Shown one piece after another: positions 59,236 to 64,000 of a stretch of 64,000 nt of DNA. The stretch is taken from assembly GCF_002846415.1 (NCBI RefSeq), contig NZ_PJMX01000001.1, positions 1,922,001 through 1,986,000 on the forward strand, given 5' to 3'. The DNA is from Streptomyces sp. TLI_146. GTDB taxonomy: Bacteria > Actinomycetota > Actinomycetes > Streptomycetales > Streptomycetaceae. A program made the translations under genes and the position numbers. The notes under the pieces are model-generated. The model was not told where the DNA came from. It saw nothing but the letters and a program-made list of their open reading frames with translations, and did not search any database. The number at the start of each line of letters is the position of its first letter. The stretch's first letter is position 1.

Positions 59236-59844
59236 CTAGGGAAATCTCGGGTGATACCATTCGAGACTCAAAGAATCCGAGTGCAGCCGAGGAATATATC
59301 CGCCAGCATCACCCTCACCGCGCAGAGCTGCGTTCATACTGGCAACCATCGAGCCAAGCGAGGGCCAGGCCATCTGGTAGATTCCATCCCCGTCACTGTA
59401 CTGCAGCACTGCTCCATAGGAATCGCCCTTCCTGTGGTCAACCACCAACTCATCGCCCGACACTGTGCGCGCAAAGGGCACCCACTCATCATGCAGTGTC
59501 TGACCGAGAGCGTAAGAGGCTGAGCCGTCCTCGATACTCGACTCCACATTGCGAAGCATGTACGAATAGGCAAGGGCGGCGCGTTGAGCGCTGTACGGTG
59601 CGTAATACTGAGGCAAGAACGCCTCCGGCGCTCCCCCCGCGTCAAGCCTACTGAATCCGTCGTGGAGCAGAAGCCACTGCTCAAACTCCGGATGGACGGC
59701 GAAACGCCCGTCGGCGATCTGCCGGATAGTCTCCACATCTGCTGGAGGGCGCAGAATGCCGTAGGTGACCGGGGCATTATCTCTAAGCCAGGTCTCAAAC
59801 CACTCCCACTCCTCAACTAACCCACTCGCGTTCGACACCGTCAC
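59236..59844 (-). CDS. SMI1/KNR4-family immunity-type protein
   Basis: 202 residues from GTG 59844, six bases after AAGGAG. An ATG at 59865 is in frame but has no ribosome binding site, and the AAGGAG would lie inside the gene. The protein follows the SMI1/KNR4 pattern: an N-terminal helix LVEEWEWFETWLRDN, then FAVHPEFEQWLLLHDGFSRL, WVPFARTVSGDELVVDHR and a final WPSLGSMVASMNAAL. This family is the commonest immunity group of polymorphic toxin systems, including nuclease toxins. It faces the giant secreted protein and is probably its immunity protein. Confidence 0.75.
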   Translation of the reverse strand: MTVSNASGLVEEWEWFETWLRDNAPVTYGILRPPADVETIRQIADGRFAVHPEFEQWLLLHDGFSRLDAGGAPEAFLPQYYAPYSAQRAALAYSYMLRNVESSIEDGSASYALGQTLHDEWVPFARTVSGDELVVDHRKGDSYGAVLQYSDGDGIYQMAWPSLGSMVASMNAALRGEGDAGGYIPRLHSDSLSLEWYHPRFP

Positions 59845-60094
59845 GCTAATCTCCTTTTTGTACATGTGAGCGCGAAAGGCACTTCACCGCCGGAAGGCAC
59901 GCCAGCCCCCGCGCCAGTGGACCCGTGGGCTCGACGAGCAACGATATTAGTACGGCGAAAATATGCAGGTACCAGTCCCGGAATCATTGACTCATTCTGG
60001 CCTGCCGGAGGGGACCACCGCGTTCCGCGCAGCCTGGCACCACCCACTCGCACTCGGTCACCTACGCGCCAGTGGACTCGCCGCCGAAGCACAC

Positions 60095-60442
60095 TGAACC
60101 GCCCCGGGTTCGGTAGAGACCTCGGAGTGCCCCGGGTTTCGTGGAGCTGAGTTACTTGGTTTCACGCTACCGGTGGTGTGCGGAGTTCGTACTCCACTGG
60201 GCTGAGCATGCCCAGGGCCGAGTGTCTGCGCTGTCGGTTGTGGAAGATCTCGAGGTACTCGAAGAGCGCGGTGGACAGCTCGAGTCGAGCCCTCCATCGC
60301 CGGCGGTTGAGTAGTTCGACCTGGACGTGGGCCCAGAAGGACTCAATCATCGCGTTGTCCACGCAGTCCCCGATGGAGCCGGTCGAGGCCGCGATACCGG
60401 CCGTATCCAGGTGCTCGGCCAGCTTGAAACTGGTGTACTGCC
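60095..60442 (-). mobile_element. IS3-family transposase relic
   Basis: Leftward coding sequence reads QYTSFKLAEHLDTAGIA-ASTGS, then DNAMIESFWAHVQVELL and ALFEYLEIFHNRQRRHS, the C-terminal end of an IS3-type DDE integrase domain with the catalytic glutamate in MIESFWA. It stops at about 60162. The N-terminal part is missing. At 60095 TGAACCGCCCCGGGTTCG looks like the IS end. A second similar CCCCGGGTTTCGTGGAG follows at 60130, so two ends may be fused. Confidence 0.7.
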
Positions 60443-60487
60443 TGCCCGGAGATCCGTCGCCGCGTTGCGGGCCGTTAGCCTGTTGCC

Positions 60488-61831
60488 ATGTCGGAGCGTG
60501 TCGTGACCGGTCGCGCTGGCGGTCTGATCAGCCTGGGCGTCGCGGACGCGTTGTGGGCTGATCTGACGGCTGACAGCGCAGTGCCGACGGCTTCTGGGGC
60601 ATTGACCCGCTCTTCTTCCCGTTCCCGGGCGGGCTACGTCCTGCTCGGTGCCCGTGCGGTGACGACGGTGAGGGCGAGCAGCGGTTCGTGGCGTGTTTCG
60701 GAAGGTGAGGTGCGCCGGGCGGCCGCGGAGTTGAACGCGGTGGCGATGGACCGGCAGGACCTGGTCCGCATCGGTCCCTTCCGCAGGGAGCCAAGGCAGG
60801 AGGCCGCCGAGGAAACGACGCTGCGCTGGCGCCGGCGCATCGCGCGGGAACTGCATCAGCCGGGCAGCCCCGAGCGCACAGCACAGTATGAAGAGGGCCG
60901 GTCGTACCATCTGGGGGGAATCGACTGGCGACAGGTACTCGTGGAGCAGCTCCGCGACGGGGCGCAGCGGACGTGGTGGCTGCCGCGCACCGTGGTCCGG
61001 CTGCTGGATGCAGCCGAACACGCCGAAACACAGTGGGGGCACGCCACGCACAGGCGCCAGACACACACAAGCGTCACTGACCCGCTTCCCCACCCCCGAC
61101 AAGCCCCGGACGCGGACAACCGGCAACCAATCGGTCCCGAGGGTTCCGCCGCCACGCTGCGCCGGTACAACAATGAACTGGAAGGCCAGCTGTACTCGGT
61201 GCTCAGCAAGAAGCCCGGCACCTCCCGCAGGGTGACCGGATGGGCGTGCGCCGTCTGCAACACCGCACCCGCCGCCGTCCTCGACCATTGCCATGAACAC
61301 GGCTACGTCCGCGGCCCGGTCTGCCAGTCCTGCAACACCCAGGAGCGCCCCGACCATCTGTACAGCAACGACATCCGCGTGGCCGGCCGCTACACCCGTC
61401 TCTTCCACACCGACACCGAGGACTGGCTCCGCCACTGGCACCGCTGCCCCGGCTGCCGCGCCCGCACCACCCTCCCGTTGCCGCACCTCGCCGCCTGGAC
61501 CGCCCATGTGGCCTGCCGCTCCCTGCGCCCCACCCACCCCGCACCCCGCGGACGCAAGCCCTGCGGCACGCTGCGCGTGTCCTGGAGGGGCAGTCACCAC
61601 GCGCCCCACTCCTGTCTCCTCACGGTCTCCGTCGACTTCTGCCCCTCCGGCGAGCACCGCGTCCTGGCCCAAGTCCCCTACCGCGAGGCCGCCGAGCAGT
61701 TCCGCACCTGGCTGGCCCCGACGGCCCCTGCCGTGGCCGCCGCGGCCGGCCCCGACCGCCTGGACAGCCTCCCCGACCGGCCCCGGCCCGTCATCGCGGA
61801 CCCCAACGGCGAGGGCCTGGCACTGTTCTGA
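60488..61831 (+). CDS. Endonuclease VII-domain protein
   Basis: 447 residues, ATG at 60488. The centre (about 250-300) has CAVCNTAPAAVLDHCHEHG and YVRGPVCQSCNTQE: two Cys pairs (zinc) and D-H-C-H with the following loop, the recombination endonuclease VII (HNH-like) pattern found in actinophages and Streptomyces. The N-terminal 230 residues are unfamiliar, with a basic/acidic helical segment EPRQEAAEETTLRWRRRIA. The C-terminal 120 residues contain more cysteines (HRCPGCRART). It could cut branched or foreign DNA. It abuts a dead IS3 end and may be cargo. Confidence 0.75.
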   Translation: MSERVVTGRAGGLISLGVADALWADLTADSAVPTASGALTRSSSRSRAGYVLLGARAVTTVRASSGSWRVSEGEVRRAAAELNAVAMDRQDLVRIGPFRREPRQEAAEETTLRWRRRIARELHQPGSPERTAQYEEGRSYHLGGIDWRQVLVEQLRDGAQRTWWLPRTVVRLLDAAEHAETQWGHATHRRQTHTSVTDPLPHPRQAPDADNRQPIGPEGSAATLRRYNNELEGQLYSVLSKKPGTSRRVTGWACAVCNTAPAAVLDHCHEHGYVRGPVCQSCNTQERPDHLYSNDIRVAGRYTRLFHTDTEDWLRHWHRCPGCRARTTLPLPHLAAWTAHVACRSLRPTHPAPRGRKPCGTLRVSWRGSHHAPHSCLLTVSVDFCPSGEHRVLAQVPYREAAEQFRTWLAPTAPAVAAAAGPDRLDSLPDRPRPVIADPNGEGLALF

Positions 61832-62114
61832 GCGAGCACCAGCGAACCTGCCAACGCAGCTCGCAGCTCCAGGCTCCGACACGGTCTCCCCGCACACCTC
61901 AGCGAAATGCGCAGCAGAGCTACCTGGAGCCCTGCTGCACAAGGGGCACGATGGGCCGTCGACGCGGCGGAAGGATCCCCTTGATGCCCAGGCACCCGGT
62001 CGCACGGGCCGGATTCCTCCGGCACCCGCTTTTGACGGGCCCAAGCGTGCACAGTCCCCCTGATATGGTTCCCATGCACGAATGGCCGGTGGAATCCCCA
62101 GGTCAGACGGGCAT

Positions 62115-62191
<77 letters not shown>

Positions 62192-62358
62192 ACGCTTGAC
62201 GCTGGTCGAAGATCGTCTCTGCAGAGGCGAGAAGACAGCCTCCAGCATCCTCCGGGGCGGGCTGGTCACAACGATCACCCTCCATCTGCGAGCTCGGCAT
62301 CGCAGTCGACGACGGCCCACCACGCGCCCCGCGCAGAACTCCCCCTGACCGGCCCCGT

Positions 62359-63396
62359 TCACGAGCAAGCCGGCCCTCGACGCTGCCCCTCAACAAGGCG
62401 GTAGACCTCCCGGGCCACATACCGCTTCAGGCAGCGGATGATCTCGCGCCGGGTCTTCCCTTCCGCCATCCGCCGCTCGTAGTACGCCTGGGTACGCGGG
62501 TCCCAGCGCAGCCGGGTCAGCACGATCCGGTACAGCGCGGCATTGGCCTGCCGGTCACCACCCCGGTTGAGCCGCCGATGACATCTACTCCCCGAGGAAT
62601 ACTCAACCGGGCTTGCCCCACACAACGCGGCGAACGACGCTTCGCTGCGCACGCGGCCCGCGTTGTCGCCCATCGTGATCAACAAGACAGCGGCGCTCCG
62701 CGGCCCGGCCCCCGCCGCCGCGAACAACGCCGGGTAGTGCGACTCAACCACCTCAGCCAGACGCTGCTCCAGCTCCCGGGCCTGCACGGTGAGCTGCTCG
62801 ATCCGCTCAGCCAGTGCGCGCAACGTGAACTTCGTGGCCCGCACCACAGGGTCGTCACCCCTGTCATCTTCACGAAAGTTGGCACACGCCCGAATCAGCG
62901 CTCGACGCTTCAATGCCGCCAGCTCCTCCCGCAGGGCCGGCTCGGCCGTGACCAAGACCGCCTTGAGCTGATTGACAGCCTGGGTACGGGCCTTGACAGC
63001 GGAATCCCGGACCACGTTGTACATCCGGGCAATCTCCACCGGGCCATCCCCCGCCTTCACACGCGAGCGCGCACGACCACTGAGCACAGCACGGGCAGCG
63101 GCCTGTGCGTCGGCCTGATCAGATTTACTCCGCCGGCGACGAGCCGAACGGCCCGGCCCAGGGGCCTCCAATACGTCGATCCCCCGCGACAGCAGATACC
63201 GGGACAGCGCCGCCCCGTAATTACCCGATCCCTCCACCCCGGCACGCCGCACAACACCCAACTGGGCCGCCCACTCAACGAGGTGGCCATATCCGAGCGC
63301 GGTAGCCGGAAAGCCCTGCACAGCAAGCGTCTTCCCCACCACTGAAACCACAGCCGCCTCATGCGTATCCCGGTGCGTGTCGACACCGAGAATCAC
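62359..63396 (-). CDS. IS110-family transposase
   Basis: 345 residues, start GTG/ATT region at 63396 with GAGGAGG just upstream. The N-terminal RuvC-like part opens ILGVDTHRDTHEAAVV (first catalytic aspartate) and continues ARRRRSKSDQADAQAAARAVL (the second acidic pair). The C-terminal part has MGDNAGRVRSEASFAALCGASPVEYSSG with the serine used in IS110 recombination and ALYRIVLTRLRWDP. Such enzymes use a bridge RNA from the element's non-coding end to choose targets. The frame is complete. Confidence 0.9.
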   Translation of the reverse strand: MILGVDTHRDTHEAAVVSVVGKTLAVQGFPATALGYGHLVEWAAQLGVVRRAGVEGSGNYGAALSRYLLSRGIDVLEAPGPGRSARRRRSKSDQADAQAAARAVLSGRARSRVKAGDGPVEIARMYNVVRDSAVKARTQAVNQLKAVLVTAEPALREELAALKRRALIRACANFREDDRGDDPVVRATKFTLRALAERIEQLTVQARELEQRLAEVVESHYPALFAAAGAGPRSAAVLLITMGDNAGRVRSEASFAALCGASPVEYSSGSRCHRRLNRGGDRQANAALYRIVLTRLRWDPRTQAYYERRMAEGKTRREIIRCLKRYVAREVYRLVEGQRRGPACS

Positions 63397-64000
63397 CTCC
63401 TCAGCACCCTCAGGGAAATTGAGGGGAACAGGGTTCGCGACGATCGTTCATCCACCGCCTTCGATAGGTTCACGTCGGCGTCGCCACTGGCCCGGAGGAG
63501 CGGTCATCAGTGAGACAGTGCACATTCCTCATGCAAGTCAGTGCTCTAGACACACTCCCCCGAGACAGGCCCCGCGCATGCCGCCCTGGACCGGTGATCG
63601 ACGCAGGATCGTTAGGACACCTCGGTCAGAAATTTCAGGAGCCAGAGCCCGGATAGCGACAGCATCGCTGTCATTCTCCCCAGCCGCCCAACGTCGGCAC
63701 ACCGCTACCTGCGCACCAGTGAACCCCCGCGAAGCACACCCCGCCCGACGCAACGCGCGCTCTGTACCGGCGCGAAACCGTGCGCCCGCGCACACAGCAG
63801 ACGCCTGCTGCGGCGCGTGCCCTCGACGCCGGTCAGCCCGGCGGACTCTCAGGTCCGTCCCCCAAACGCAGAGGCCCCCGCCGCTGCCCGGCGGGGACCT
63901 CCACTATCACCAAGTCTCACAAGCGTCTCACCAACACCGTCGACGCACCTGGACTACAAGGCCCCGACCAGCGCAAACGGCCTCATCCTGGACCACGTGG
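63397..64000. other. Right-end non-coding region, possible IS110 bridge-RNA segment
   Basis: About 600 bases without a convincing gene. The first 150-300 bases upstream of the IS110 start are where the bridge RNA would be encoded, but I cannot fold it reliably by eye. A G/C hairpin at 63871-63901 (CCCCGCCG and complement) looks like a terminator. The minus-strand frame at 63538-63795 has no recognisable protein. Confidence 0.4.

Noticed and set aside
63538..63795. 85-codon leftward frame at the right end
   Set aside because: No family, no good ribosome binding site, and composition like non-coding DNA.

Overview
The window looks like Streptomyces DNA, or a very close actinomycete. It has high G+C, strong G/C preference at third codon positions, many TTG and GTG starts, AGGAG-type ribosome binding sites and proline/alanine/arginine-rich protein tails. 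Most of it reads as the conjugative backbone and cargo of a large mobile element, either a giant plasmid or an integrative conjugative island. No replication, partition or complete integrase gene is visible, so the form of the element cannot be settled here.

Layout. 1-4.1 kb: a leftward operon (DUF4913 protein, RelE/ParE-like toxin, broken acetyltransferase, winged-helix-like protein, unknown) and a secreted SH3 protein. 4.1-8.7 kb: an accessory island in which a NACHT-type NTPase with an FGE/SUMF-like tail and a small membrane protein, and next to them wrecked tyrosine recombinase genes, lie between an intact orphan DNA methyltransferase and two relics of a methyltransferase 3' end. 9.2-17.1 kb: a type IV secretion (conjugation) operon with a bifunctional wall hydrolase, DUF6112-like, VirB8-like, VirB6-like, SCO6880-like and VirB4-like proteins. 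17-31.5 kb and 33-38.9 kb: long co-directional runs of small actinobacterial mobile-element proteins built from a few repeated domains, mixed with a glycosyltransferase, an MFS transporter, a MoxR ATPase with a metallopeptidase/VWA partner, a relaxase-like protein that has lost its HUH motif, and a DUF317-type protein. 39.0-40.8 kb: the VirD4/TraG coupling ATPase. 41-42.9 kb: a secreted NucA/NucB-type nuclease facing a possible Nin/ComJ-like inhibitor. 43.8-48.6 kb: PAPS-reductase-like protein, cytosine-C5 methyltransferase, ATPase-less DnaB-N protein and a large DUF317-like protein, the first three in overlapping frames. 48.9-50.9 kb: an IS5-like element with a 17-bp inverted repeat and CTAG duplication that carries a cysteine-less DsbA-like gene. 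51-62 kb: cargo of lower G+C, including a 1468-aa secreted polymorphic-toxin-like protein facing an SMI1/KNR4-type immunity protein, and an endonuclease VII-domain protein. 62.1 kb: tRNA-Pro(GGG). 62.4-63.4 kb: an IS110 transposase.

How it works together. The secretion genes plus the coupling ATPase should form a mating channel. The repeated small-domain proteins travel with this channel type but have no known function. A 25-bp palindrome placed exactly 5 bases after a -10-like hexamer occurs five times, four of them 50-90 bases before a gene, which suggests one regulator or one RNA leader controlling several operons. Several genes are broken by single frameshifts. They may be decaying, or the assembly may contain base-level indels.
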